Of a DNA stretch of 64,000 nucleotides, positions 42,701-55,713 are shown piece after piece. Where the stretch lies: contig NCSJ02000128.1 in the NCBI GenBank assembly GCA_002812745.2, forward strand, positions 50,927 to 114,926, in the 5' to 3' direction. The position numbers and the translations under genes were made by a program. How positions within the stretch are numbered: position 1 is the stretch's first letter; the number at the start of each line of letters is the position of its first letter. The notes under the pieces are model-generated. The model saw nothing but the letters and a program-made list of their open reading frames with translations, was not told the origin of the DNA and did no database searches. The DNA is from Scytalidium lignicola (Eukaryota; Ascomycota; Leotiomycetes).

Positions 42701-45559
42701 ATGACCTTGCCAGTCGCTTGTCCCCCAGCATCGTCGCTGGACCCTCCAACCGTGCCGCAGCGCAAGCGGCGCAGGAGGGCTCCAGCAACCGGTGCCTCAG
42801 ACGACTGTTTCGCTTGCACCAAACGCAATACCAAGTGCGATCGTCGACGACCATACTGCTCGCAATGTCTGGAGGTCGGGAAGGAATGCTCGGGTTACAA
42901 GACCCAATTGACTTGGGGCGTCGGTGTCGCCAGTCGTGGAAAACTGCGCGGTCTGAGTTTGCCTGTGGCAAGGTCCGCACCAGCGTTGCAAAATTTCGGC
43001 GAGACGAGGCCGCGAGCCATTTCCATCACGTCGAGAGTGTCAGCTGACAACAAGGACGGCGATGATGTGAAGATTAAAATCGAGGGCCGGAGTGGTAGTG
43101 CTGGTGCTGGCATTGGAGCAAATAGCAATGGCAATAGTAATGGTAATGGCAATGGCAATGGGAATCCCTTCACTACCTATGACTTCATCAACATGGCGCC
43201 GCAACCTTCGACACCCTCAACGATGCAGATGCCCGACTGGAATTTGCCTGTCACGCCGCACGATTATCCCATGCCTGATTATAACCAAGAGTCGCTCGCT
43301 CATCAACAGGCACCGAGGTTACATCGATTACACACGCTCAGTTTGAGCAGTCGCGCCGAAGGGATGGGACTCTCAAGTTCCATCGACTCTCTGAGTGCGT
43401 ACTCGGAAAGTGACTATGCCTCACCCGTCAGCCAATCTTTCCCCGATGATCACATCACTTATCTCAATAGCCCGGTGCAGATGTTCAACAGCTATTCAAC
43501 GACGGGCGGCGAGAGCCCTGTAACAGGTTTATTGGGAGATACGCGTGGGCCAACCTCGTGCCCCGATCAATTCTACCCGCAGTCCGAGATGAGTTCTAGT
43601 ATAAGCTCGCATCAAAATCTATATGATATTCCCGAAGGACGACAAACTCGTGGTTCTCCTGCGGGTCATGAATTAGGTTACGATGATGATATACTAGGTG
43701 CGTTTTGGCTTTGACCGTTTTTGGCGTTTTTTTGGGTAATTGGCGTTCCGTGGCGTTTTTATACTAACTCCAAGCTTTTCTTGTCTGTCTCAGCTACGAC
43801 CACCAGTCCTCACGAAATCGAACTTTATGCCACAAGCTCCCACTCAAACACGAACCACTTTGGTTGGAACGCAATTAATGATGAAGACGTTACTTCACAA
43901 CATGAGGGCCCCGATGTCGAGAGATACCGTATTTCTCCACAGAACGACCTCTCCTCACCTCCTCCCTACTCCACCGAAATATCGCCCCGCACCTCCTTCT
44001 TCCTCGACTACTACGAGAAGATCATCTGTCCATCCGTTGTGGTCATGGACAGTCCAAGTAATCCTTATCGAGATCACATCCTCAGACTTGCAACCTCGAG
44101 CCCCTCCCTCCAGCACGCCATCTGTGCTTTGGCTGCCTGCAACCTCCGAATGAAGAGAAAACAGTCCTTGGCCCAGGACTACTGGAGGCAACCTCTGGAA
44201 CTCGAACTCCTGGACCGCATAAATATTGGCTCAGGTCGTCCGACGTGCGTAAGACGAACATCCAGCCACTCCGCCAGTGCATCAGACAGTCATACACGTG
44301 ATGCCTCCCTGCAGGAAGAATACCAGCATCGATCGCTCGCGGTGCAATTATTGAACCAACAGCTTACAGACCCTTCTCAGGCACGTCATGACTGCGTACT
44401 AGCCACCCTATTTATCCTCTGCCATTATCGTATGTGTGAGTCCGGCATCGCCCAATTCAAGACTCAATTTGCTGGCGTTAAGAAAATCCTCGGCATGCGG
44501 GAATCCGGGTTGGAACGTGGAAGCTGGGGCTGGATGGAAACCCTCTTTACTTATTTTGATGGCATAGCGGCCAGTATCAATGACCGCGAGGCCCAACTCT
44601 CTAGAGGAAACTTCCTCCAAATGATTGCCAATCCTTCGAACCCGTCTCACGCGCTCGAAAATCTCGCTGGATGTGATGCCAACCTCTTCAAGACTATTGC
44701 AAAACTAGGTCGCCTGAATATGCTCTCTCAACATCGCATGGTCCTCTCAGACGACTGGTCTGATGACAACCCTGCAGCCACTACCTCTTCCTTATCCACG
44801 CCTCGTCTCCCACCACCACCTAATCCACGACCAAGGCTTGCTGGCCAAGCTCTTGTGGACTTCTACAACCTACATGCTCACAATTTTGATGGCAACGGCT
44901 TTGCAACGACTCTGGACGATGATAACATGTTTGCTGGAACCCACCACAGCTCGCTCCGCCTGTCTAGCTTAGACCCAGACGATCACGAGGATATGCAAAC
45001 GAACTTTTGGAAAGAGTGGAAAGTCACACGTCTCGCGCTTCAAGAATGGGAATTCGACCCTGAACGATTAGTACTTGGTCTTCCATCTACACCCTCACCC
45101 AACCAGCTACGAGACTTTGGATACCTTTCCGAAGCCTTCCGTTATGCCGCTCTTCTATACACCGAGCGTCTTGCCCACCCTTCCTTACCTTCGTCTCACC
45201 TCAACTTCCAAAACCTTGTCTCCCAGGTTCTCTTCTACATCACTAGTCTTGAACAGAGTAGTGGCTGCGAGAAGTTCCTCCTTTGGCCACTTTTTGTTGC
45301 TGGCAGCGAGGCTGTAAATGAGCTGCAGCGTGGCATTGTCCGCAGCCGAGTACGTGAAATCATGGGCCGTAGCGGATACCTGAACAACCTTGCCGGACTT
45401 GAGGTTCTGGAGAAGTTGTGGAGAGGGAATGATAGTGAATCTGAGAGCAGTAACAGTAGCAACGGAAGTGGCAAGGGTGAAGGAATTAAGTTTCCTGCTG
45501 GGCCGTTTAAGTGGACACGGTATATGGATGGGGTGGATGGAGAGTGGATTATGTTTTAG
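42701..45559 (+). CDS. Zn2Cys6 transcription factor, PRO1/NosA-like
   Basis: Two exons, 42701-43697 and 43794-45559, with a 96-nt intron (TACTAAC branch site) and 920 residues. The binuclear zinc cluster is at about 36-62: CFACTKRNTKC then DRRRPYCSQCLEVGKEC (CX2CX6CX6CX2CX6C). It is followed at once by SGYKTQLTWGVGVASRGKLR, a stretch I associate with PRO1/ADV-1/NosA regulators of fruiting-body formation. A long Ser/Gly/Asn linker includes an NSNGNGNGN run from a GGCAAT microsatellite. The second exon holds the fungal transcription factor domain (Fungal_trans_2 type), with ARHDCVLATLFILCHYRMCE and GWMETLFTYFDGIAAS. At 920 residues it is longer than the roughly 700 I recall for PRO1, so orthology is not certain. 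It would act in the nucleus. Confidence 0.9.
43122..43165. repeat. GGCAAT-type coding microsatellite
   Basis: A GGCAAT/GGTAAT repeat encoding alternating Asn-Gly and Asn-Ser inside the Zn2Cys6 protein linker. Confidence 0.8.
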
Positions 45560-48500
45560 TCTCTCTCTATTTATGAGAGAGAAAATGGGTTTGGTGGGTT
45601 TTAAACCTAACCTCCCTTGGTCTTTTGGTTCNTTTTTTCTTGGAAAATATATCCTCCCTGTTCTGAAATTTTCTCTACTCGAAATGGTTTATTGGGTTAG
45701 GGTCTAGGATTATTATTGTTTGGGACTTGATATCACGGCCATACCATGAAAAGAGTCATGGAATGATGGCTCATACACCCCGGGTTTTGCATTAACTTCG
45801 GCGTTGTTGTCATCATGGTTTTTTTGGAATTTTTTGCCTCCCCTTTCGAAGGCTTAAGGAGCACATTATCACGTCTCTTGGATTTTTAGCATAAGGAAAT
45901 ACGTTTTTTGTGCGCGCTGGAATTTCCGCGTCCTCTTTTATCTCTCTCTACTCTACAGGCAGGCAGGCATGCAGCAATGAGCAATGATATATATCCTTTC
46001 CAGGACTTTTTCAACCCCTGGTCACGAAATTTGACGATGTTAATTTTTTTGGGAATTTTGTTTGAAGGCGGGATAGGATGATTTGATTTTTTGGCATATT
46101 TGATGAAGGGTGGGAGGTAGGAAGAAGTCTATACATGTACACACACATATATATATCTTTCTAGCATTTGCTGGGAACTTCTCTCCGGTGGGGAAATTTT
46201 TGACTTTTTTTTAAATATATGTATGAGGGGCAAAGTTTTCATGCAGCAAAGCAAGGCACGACGACGGGCGAGACAAATTCTAGGGAAATTTTAACTTTTT
46301 TTTTGGGAGGGAGGGCTTTGGGAGGGGATAATAAGATCTTGAGAAACTAAAAGACAAAAACGGGGAGGCTATATAAATAAAGTTTTTTATGAGATTATCT
46401 TTGGTGTCTTATCGTTTTTGCTTTTGCNTTTTTGTTCTTTTAATGATTTTTTGTGAGTGATTTAACTTTGTGATTTTACTGTACAGTCAAAAGTTTTCGT
46501 TGAGTGCAAACTTGTATTAATTAGTACTAACCGACTACACGTGAAGAGTAGCAGGACTAAGATTTGAAATTTTGTGGGAAGAGGCTAATTTCTTCGAAAT
46601 TATTGCTATGGATTCTTTGCATTTAGGAGAAGGGAGCAGTTGCTTCTCTCTCGAGATAGTTGATAGCATGCATAGACTAATATCAATTGCAGAGCTACTT
46701 TTCTCAGAAAAGAAAAAAAAAAGGTTGTTATATGATTTGATTATCTTACTGTCGAAAATAAACATTTTTGTTGTCATTTTTCTTATTTGTCGGAATCTGA
46801 TATTTCAGTTTATATATATATACCCATAGAAATGCAGCTATTCGCCAACTTCTACTCTCATATTGAAGGTTAGGTGGGTGGGTGCTCCTTGCTTTGTGAT
46901 AATGCATCGATGACGAATACTTTGTTTTAATTTAGCCTTCTTATTGGGAGTAAGTCTGCTTTTCTTTGCACTTAGTTTCGAGATTTGTCTCGGTGATATA
47001 ATATTGGATAGATATTTGATTCACTCTGTTGTGGTTTCACCCTGTTATGGTACGACTGCCTTTGCTGAAGTTTAGTGAATCAATGGAGTGTGGATGGTAG
47101 GTCGAACTGAAACCACCTGTGATGGTCAGTGTGGTGTGCTGAGAAGGAGTGGGTGAATTGTCTCAATAGAACTGTCTTTCCTTTAGGATATCATCGTTCT
47201 GACTATTTAGAATAGAGGATAGGCCATAATTATGGTTAAGGGGTTCTTCTTGAATGTACTCTAGCCTTTATTACACCCAACTCCATTCAGTGCGCCATTG
47301 CTGCAATTATTACTGAGCTATTACTACTATAATCCTCCGGTAACTGTTTATCCATCCCTGATTTCGTTGTCGATTTTCTTTTTTTACTTCTTTTTCTCTT
47401 GGTATTAGTTATCAACACTAGAATGTTTCTCTTATCTCCCAATTAGAAAGCATCGAGGCCTTCATTAGGAATCTCGAATTGTCGTTCTTCGTAGATCGAT
47501 ACTCATATTTCAAGTTTCTGCAAAACACTATTAGGTACCAGTTCCACTTCCACTACTCAAAGACAATAACTAGTAGGATCTGGCAAGCTGGTTTGGCTGG
47601 GAAGCGTAATCCGAATGCTTGAGTTCATTATTAGCTGAAAGGATGGTATTCAGTCTTATCTCAAATTCACTCCTCGTGATTGAGCATCCTGAGAATTGAA
47701 AACTGAAATAATAGCAGAGGAATGAGAAAGAAAGTCTGCTTTGCTTTTATTTGTTGCGTTCTCAATATATAGGACAATGTTTTTTAAAATCTGCTCAACC
47801 ATTTATTGAACCGATTGCTCAGCTGGGGAGAGACTGGAAATGGAGCTACCGAAACTCGAATTATGCTAGGGATGGTTGTACAATAAGAATAGAAAATGGA
47901 GATGGAAATAGAGGTAAAAGGGAACAGAAACCTGGGTTCTCTCCCGGGTATTTTAGTTTTCTCCATAATCTTTGTCTATTCTCTTGCCGTTGTCAATATG
48001 CATATGATCTCCTCATTTATAGTGGCATCTCTCGTATTTGTCAATTATCAAAGTTTTTGAGAGGTTATCTGTATTGTGCAAGGTCATTCTTTTATCCCCG
48101 CGCTAAATCCTGTTATAAAAAGCTATAAACTAGATTAGACAAGATAACTCGATGCCGAAATATCCGCACTTGGATAACACAAGCTCAGTGCATCAAAGGT
48201 AACAAATATATACTTAACATTCAATTACCATAATAGATCGAAGTTATCAACCAGGAATATTATTTTTGACAGCAAATTCATGCCATCTCATTAAAAATAA
48301 ACCCAAAAGCTATATTTGAATGAACCAGAGAATCTTCATGGCTTGATCACATGTTCATGGCCTTTATATGTAAACGGATATGGTAATCAGCATCATCACT
48401 TGCGAATAAACCTTAACCGCATCTTCTTAAATGCAAGTGTAACCTTGACAACTAGATCCGTCGGAGTATAGATTCGATTAAACCTTTGTGTTTTCAAAAA

Positions 48501-50881
48501 TGTTTTCAAAAATGTATTAAATATATAATATTCACTTAAATTCAAATCATAATAATTGAAATTTGACTCTGTTTATTATCATCACTCACTTCTGTCCAGA
48601 TTTTCATACATGAAATCCTCAGAAGCTATGGTAAGAGGAATGCAGCTAGGTGAGCAAGNAAAAAGAAAAATATCTGGTACTTCCCTTTTACAAAGATGGC
48701 TTGGATCGTAATGGCAAATTCGAATTTGAGGTTGGGCTTTCCCTGATGATACTTATAGTAATGCTATGCACTATTTAAAACTCCTCAAGCTGTGCAACTG
48801 TGCCTGAGCAATTTTGATGTGCTCCTAGAGCATCTGGATACCCGGGACCCACAAAGAGCCGTGAATAATTACTATTCATTTGAAGTTTAAAAAGAATTTT
48901 AAATTATAGGACTAATTGTATGTCTGATATATCCCAGGTACAGAGTCAGATAATAGACTAAAAAAAAAGTTAATGGTTTGTGAGCATTAATATAGAAAAA
49001 GGCGTGTCTTTATCACTTATAGTTATGCTGGGATTTTATTGTGGCAGAACCAACACCCTTTTCTCCTTAATGTGTTTCCATCTGATGCCGCTTGAAGGAG
49101 GGCATAGGAGAGAGCTTCAAAGCCACAGTACGGACAGACTATCATTGGGCATCCTTTCGATTCTTGCAAGTGATTGCCGTATCCCTGATGGACTATTTTT
49201 ATGTTTTCGAAGTGTCGTGGAATTCGAAAGCGTCTTGCCATAGTTGCGGCATGTTACTGGATGGCGTGAGGGGATTCTTTTAAAGTTGATCAACGATCTG
49301 CTTCCCTGATTCTTCTCTGGCTGTAGAGTTTGCAGTCGTTGACTCGACCGCTGATATTGGCATATAAGTACTCTGGTCATCTAAGGCTAGATTTTTGATC
49401 CTGGCTACCTCCACATTTCATTCGCAAGATTCTGCTTGCCTGACTTGATGAATTATCCTCAATAATCTAGGATAGATTATGTATGTAGCAGTTTCTCTGC
49501 GACTTCGTAGAACTTTTTTATATTAACAGTTTATATGGCTTTATACTACTGTTCCCTCTTCAAGATTCAAAGGCTGTGACTACCGAATGACATCTCTTTA
49601 TAATCAGCACCATAACAACTCGCCACTAAGGGACAGTCTTAGAACGGGAACCTCGCAGTTAGTTTTCGAATCTTTTTCGTTTCTCGTGCTTGATAACAGG
49701 TTTCGGCTATGACGTCGGGCCGCATCAACCAAATTCTCCTTGAGTCAACGGGTCCCAGCGTTTTAAAGCTGAAATAATTCAAATTTTCAAGCCTAGGCTG
49801 TGTCAAGACCAAGTGGAGTACTATAACCTCCAAAAGAAATTTATTGACAATGAAGCCTTTCATAGATTACTGATCTATGTAGAGACTGACGGAAGAAAAT
49901 GCAGACTACATAAAAGAACCTCGTGGAAGAAACTACGATACACAACAAAAATAAATAAATGGAACAGCTTACCAGAACATCCCTAGAGTGGTATTGCATC
50001 AAACTTAAACAAAAACGGAGCTATATATTGATCTACAGAGAACCGATATTCCAATGCTCGGCCCATTCACGGCTTGTTAATATTATGTTACCTATTACCC
50101 CATTACAATGCATTCTAGTCAGCTGTGTCAGCCTATGAGATACCAGGATACCTGATATTCAGCTTTACTGTTATTAATCACTTATGGATGGACGGATTAA
50201 TGTCACTTTTTAGATCCTCGGTCCGGAGGGAGTAGTGGGTATTACTGTATTAGGGTCCAAATGCGGCTATCAGTGATGAGAGCCTCGTCAGTAGCCTCTT
50301 TTGTGTCATCGGAAGTCCCTGGCCAACAGGGAGCTTTGTCCGATGACTTAATAATGAATAAAGCTGCTCTTTCCTTCTCCGTGCTCTTCATTTAATTGGT
50401 GACTTGTGTGACTTGTTGATGGCAAAAGGGACAAAAGGCAGGCTTGGGTTCTGAGGTGCGATGGCGGGGTTGTCCGCTAATTTTGCTGCTTCGGGATATT
50501 GGACGGGCCTCGATGGCGCTAGTGCCGCATCGGGCAGTTGTATCCTTTTATCGAGGGAGCTTGGGGATACAGCTTTTCGTCTTGCCCCGCTTTCCGACAC
50601 CTGGGACGGAACTTCATTGCTCAACCACTTAAGCTGCTTGCTCTTCCATCCAGAAGCTTCCCACCCTCCCATCTTTGTATTTTCTCATGCTCAGACCCCT
50701 CAACCCCTTTGCCTCGCACCTATTCAAAGCTTCATCTTATCGACTATATATTCGTTGTCTTAGGGATCGTTGCTGTACATATCCGATAACAGCTGGTCGA
50801 GCAGCTCGAACTTTATCTTTAGATAAGGCTCCAAACTTCCAGACACACTTTCGAAGATCTTTCAGCCTTTCAACAATCAAG
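45560..50881. other. Long AT-rich intergenic region
   Basis: No supported gene. On the minus strand near 49040-49260 there is a zinc-finger-like relic: TCRNYGKTLSNSTTLRKH in one frame and CPYCGFEALSYALLQ with GCWFCHNKI in another. In the first, the second zinc-binding cysteine of a CxxCGK finger would be the Tyr. The rest is noncoding to my eye. Confidence 0.45.
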
Positions 50882-52575
50882 ATGTCTGATCTCTCAATCG
50901 AGCTCACAGCCCCCAATGGCCGGAAATACACCCAGCCAACCGGCCTGTTCATCAACAATGAATTCGTAAAGAGCAGCAATGGCCAGAAGTTGACCACCGT
51001 CAACCCCACGTAAGTATTCTGATAAAGCCTTTTCGTTTTCTAGGGAATCTCTGTTTCGTATTCTGACCATGTATCCTATTCCAGCAACGAACAAGACATT
51101 GCCTCCGTCTACGCTGCCACAGCCGATGATGTCGACGCAGCTGTCAAGGCCGCCCGGAAAGCGCTCAAAGGTCCATGGTGCGACATTTCACCTACTGAGC
51201 GAGGTGATCTCATGATCAAACTCTCTGACTTGATTGCTGCTAACGCTGAAACTCTCGCCACGATCGAAACTTGGGACAACGGCAAGATCTACGCCGATGC
51301 GTTGGCTGATGTGGCCGAGGTGCAAGCCGTGTTCAAATACTACGGCGGATACGCCGATAAGATTCACGGCCAGGTTATTGATACCGGCAGTGCTAAGTTG
51401 ACGTACACTATCCGGGAGCCAGTGGGCGTCTGTGGACAGATCATTCCATGGAATTATCCATTAGGTATGGCAGCATGGAAGTTAGGCCCTGCACTTGCCT
51501 GTGGAAACACGGTGGTTATTAAGGCTGCTGAGCAGACGCCATTGTCAATTCTTGTTCTTGCTACGCTGATTAAGGAGGTGGGCATTCCTGCTGGAGTTGT
51601 CAACATCCTTAATGGTTTTGGCAGAGAGGCCGGTGCTGCCATTGCTACCCACCTTGATATTGATAAGATTGCCTTTACCGGTAGCACCGCCACCGGAAAG
51701 GAGATTATGAAGATGGCAGCAATCAACATGAAGAATATTACACTAGAGACAGGTGGAAAGAGTCCACTTCTGGTATTTGACGATGCAGACTTGGATCAAG
51801 CGGTTAAGTGGGCACATGTTGGTAAGTTTCAATTGCTTCCTATTTATGAGACAGTCAGCCCGGTCTGTGTATCTACATATATTTGGCCTAGACCATTTAT
51901 GTTAGCACTATGCCCATATATTAACATCACCTAGGCATTATGTCCAACCAAGGTCAAATCTGTTCTGCTACGTCCCGTATCCTAGTCCAAGAAACGATCT
52001 ACGACAAATTCATCTCTGCCTTCAAAGAACACGTTCAAGAAGCTTCCGTAGTAGGAGATCCATTTGCCGAAACAACATTCCAAGGACCTCAAGTTACGAA
52101 GGCTCAACATGAGCGTGTACTTGGCTACGCAGCATCTGGAAAAGCGGAAGGTGCAAAGCTCCTCTGCGGTGGTGAAACATTCACCTCCTCTGCCACAGGC
52201 GAGAAAGGTTACTTCGTGAAGCCCACAATCTTCACTGATGTTAAACCCTCAATGAAAATTTACCGAGAGGAAGTGTTTGGTCCGTTTGTAGTCATTGCAC
52301 AATTCAAGACAGAGGAAGAGGCGCTAGATTTGGCAAATGATACCACCTACGGACTTGGCAGCGCCGTGTTTACCACTGACATTACAAGAGCACACAGAAT
52401 TGCCAGACGCTTAGAAGCTGGTATGGTGTGGATTAACAGCAGCAACGATAGTGATTTCCGGATACCATTCGGAGGTGTTAAACAGAGTGGTATTGGCAGG
52501 GAGTTGGGCGAAGCTGGATTGGCAGGGTATACTAATATTAAGGCTGTGCATGTTAATCTGGGCAGTAAGTTGTAA
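50882..52575 (+). CDS. NAD(P)-dependent aldehyde dehydrogenase
   Basis: Three exons, 50882-51009, 51085-51821 and 51935-52575, giving 501 residues, the classical length. The cofactor site is in GQIIPWNYPLGMAAWKLGPA and FTGSTATGKEI. The general base is Glu264 in LETGGKSP and the catalytic nucleophile is Cys298 in NQGQICSATSR; the C-terminal EEVFGPFVVI and GGVKQSGIGRELG motifs are complete. There is no targeting peptide, so it is probably cytosolic. It oxidises aldehydes to acids, as in ethanol or amine use. Its codon use and three short introns resemble the neighbouring genes. Confidence 0.95.
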
Positions 52576-54363
52576 GCAAGATAAGGAGCTTGAGGACAGG
52601 GTTAAGACAATTGCTTAGCAGCTAAATTTAACTATAATTGAAGAAATTCATGAGCTTCAAACAGTGGGGGACGGGAGGGTTGATTTCTCCCCCCTTGCGT
52701 AATTGCTGATGATGGTGAGAAACAGTAATACAAATGTTTACTCATAACTCAATATGCCGCTCTGAGGATTACGTGTACTTGTGGTATTTTCCCGCCTTGT
52801 ACGCAGTGCTATATTTATGAACCAATATCGAAAGACAATCAGATAAAACCGATGATTTGTCAATGTCTACAGATATAGCTGGGTTTATTTGTAATTATTA
52901 TAAAGTAGTCGTGGCATTTGTAAGTTACTGGATAAAGTTGAGTCATTCTAATTGGTCAGCAGTTTAATACAGTATTAATACTAACCAATCATAATGCTGA
53001 TCTGTATTTTGCATAACATGCATAAATGTACAATTATTGTGAAGAGAAAATAGGATCCAGGCCAAAAACCTGAGGCATCTACTTTTATTGTGCATCAACT
53101 CTCTAGAGAGATGGGATGTGTAAGGACTCCCCTCATTATCCCATCAATACCCTTCAGCATGTCTCAAACCCACGCCTGACGATACATTCTTGGGTAAACC
53201 AAGATCTGTGCACACACCACGCGATGGAGAGAGATCCAGGCAGGCGGTGCTTTCCAAGACATTTTCCATGGTTTTTTTAAAACACGTACCGTACCGTACC
53301 GTACTTTTTTTCTTTACCGTGCATAAGAGGATGTCTTAGATCGAAAAGGAAGGAGAAAAGAGAAGAAAAAGAAAAAAGAAAACGAAACCCAGATCTTTGG
53401 GTAGGTAAAGGGGAGGGGTGTTTATTTGGTTCGGGAGTTACGTCGCGGAATTACGCTCTTTTTAGCACGGCGTACATATGGAACTAGGGAGTATTCTTTT
53501 TGCTTANGCTGAAGATTGTGGGTGAGAACAAGGGAGGAGAGAGAGAGAGACGTAGTGGGCTGAGTGGAAGATATGTTATCGTCATCGTCATTATTCAGAC
53601 TCCATGATCTCTCTGGATTCTTCTTGGTCCCATGATTTGGATATACGTGGGGGCCAAATGGTTTGTTCGTTGCCTAAAAGTTCACTTCTCATTGCTTTTG
53701 TTTCAAGAANTTTTTTTGCTTTTTTCTCTCTTCTCTTGTTCCTAATCTGCTAAGCCTTTTCTATTTCTCTGCACAGCTCTTGTGCGTTGGGCTTCAAAAA
53801 TTTTATCACATTTCTCTTANTTTTTTTGGGCTGAATATCTGGATTTTGGGTGCGTCGGACATTTGTCTGGTGTGATCGGACTTGCATAATACATTAGATT
53901 GCGTTGGGGGCCAAGACAGTGCGAGAAAGGGGGGCTGGAAGGGAAGGCGTGCTGTACTAGGTAAATGGGTTTTGGTGGGATACATTATATGTATGCTACT
54001 TAGTGGCACAGAAACAGATTCAAGAGCATGTGGCAAAATTTCAGAGTATTGGTTCAGAATTGCTTTTCATTTTTCGCTGGGTTCATGGTTCATAACGCTG
54101 GACAACGCCTGTATCTGTACGCAGATATATAGAGTCGAGTATTCTGATCATGAGTACGAGTATGACATGTCATTTTCCGTCCANTTTTTTAGTTTTCTCC
54201 TCTCTCAGTAAACATAGACGAAGGCTGAAAGCTCCAAGCCAGGTGTTGCGTTCCAAGAATTGCTCGTTCATTGTACCGCTTTTCTCTCATGCTCTATCAT
54301 GTTAACATTCTATTAGCTCTTCATTCTCTATCACATTACGTACGGTGGTAGCTCTTACTGTGA
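52576..54363. other. Intergenic region
   Basis: No gene seen. It holds a GTACC pentamer repeat (53286-53304) and several homopolymer runs with unresolved bases. Confidence 0.5.
53286..53304. repeat. GTACC pentanucleotide repeat
   Basis: Three GTACC units plus GTAC in tandem. Confidence 0.85.
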
Positions 54364-55062
54364 TCATTCATCTTCGTCCTCATTTTCGTCTACAGCAGCA
54401 GACGAAGCGGATAATCCCATTCTCTGTCGTTCAAGCATTTCCTGCTCAAGGACTGCCGTAACCCTTTTCGTGCTCCCAGCTCTGCGTCCTCTCTGCTGAA
54501 CCTCGATGCCTCCCTCTTTAGATTTCTTCCCCTTAACAGGAACAACCCTTTTCTTTGTAGGAGATTCGTCCTCTTCCTCTGCTTCAGAACCAGCTCTTTT
54601 TCTCAGAGTGTTCTTCCTAGCAGCAGCTTTTCCCTTCTTCGTCTTTGGAGTTTCGGCTTCAAGTTCCTCCTCATCATCACCTTCACTATCGTGTTTTGCT
54701 AATACCTCCTTTACAGTTCCATTCCCGCTAGTATCACCACTGATTTCGGCTGCAACTCTCTTTTTGAAGGCAGTAAGACGCTTCCGTGCTCCATCAGAAG
54801 TGATTCCCAGATCCTTTCCCAGCTGAGGAAAGTTGATCTTTGTTAGATCTGGCTGCTTCAGGATGGCGTCAAGCAAGCTGTCAGTAATAGGATCGTTACC
54901 AGCCTTTGCCACATCGATCTTCTTCTTGAATGCTGTCATGCGTTTGCGAGCTCCATCAGAGCTGATGCCCAGGTCCTTTCCGAGCTGGGTATAGTCGAGC
55001 TTAAAATCGGGTTGCTTCATGAGAGCATTCAGCAAACTGTCTCCTGAGGCTTTAGGAGGCAT
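54364..55062 (-). CDS. Protein with duplicated Myb/HTH-like repeat and charged tail
   Basis: A single exon of 232 codons. Residues 8-49 and 61-103 are two copies of one module: DSLLxAxxKQPD, then QLGKDLGIxSDGARKRxTAF, ending FKK. The pattern (helix, conserved Asp/Tyr, LGxxLGI..DGARKR.TAFKK) resembles the short Myb-like or helix-turn-helix modules seen in many fungal nuclear proteins, usually as a single copy. The rest is a disordered tail with alternating acidic runs and basic stretches (KTKKGKAAARK, KKRVVPVKGKK) that look like nuclear signals. A nuclear DNA- or chromatin-binding role is inferred. Confidence 0.75.
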   Translation of the reverse strand: MPPKASGDSLLNALMKQPDFKLDYTQLGKDLGISSDGARKRMTAFKKKIDVAKAGNDPITDSLLDAILKQPDLTKINFPQLGKDLGITSDGARKRLTAFKKRVAAEISGDTSGNGTVKEVLAKHDSEGDDEEELEAETPKTKKGKAAARKNTLRKRAGSEAEEEDESPTKKRVVPVKGKKSKEGGIEVQQRGRRAGSTKRVTAVLEQEMLERQRMGLSASSAAVDENEDEDE

Positions 55063-55713
55063 TTTGTTGATGGGTTCTTGTATAAAAAGACAGATTGTAT
55101 TATCTGATTTACAAGTGTTCGATTTGAATAATAGTCACGAAGTGATGGAATGCTAGAGGTATAAGATGATTGCGTTGAGTGTTGTGAAGGTGAAAAGACA
55201 CGAAGCAGGCGGCGTGTTCTGTTTACTACCTGCCAAATACTGCTTGTCTCGTTGTTTGTTTTCGAGACAGACCGCACCTTCCCTAAAGTAAAGGATGCCT
55301 CTATCTGGCGGCTGGTCGGCCCTTCAACGTAACTCAAACCATATTGCCTACCTTTCTTTAGAAAGAGACAAAAAAACCCTTTCTCATCACCGATTTTTAG
55401 AAAGTTAATTCTTTTACCTGTTGACAAAGCGATATATAGGCAATCATTCAACGTTTGTTGTTACACCTGCCCTCATTCTATTTCTCACCAGCTACTTATA
55501 CCAATAAAGAGGCTAGTATCAGTTTACCAGACAGTTTATCACATAATCACAAATCGCTTTATATGTCCCTATTCTCGAGCTTGAGTTTGTGGTGAAATTT
55601 GAACTCGTTGCGTTTCTGAGATAACTATATTTGGCTTAGGGGTATTATATCCTCTATAGCACGTATGACTTTAAATGCGTCCTTTTTAACTTGTTCTAAA
55701 AGTCTCCTCTATC
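55063..55713. other. Intergenic region
   Basis: Upstream of the repeat protein and downstream of the SMP-30 gene; no gene seen. Confidence 0.5.

Noticed and set aside
47751..48128. Plus-strand frame of 125 codons
   Set aside because: No signal peptide, domain or protein-like pattern; AT-rich spacer.
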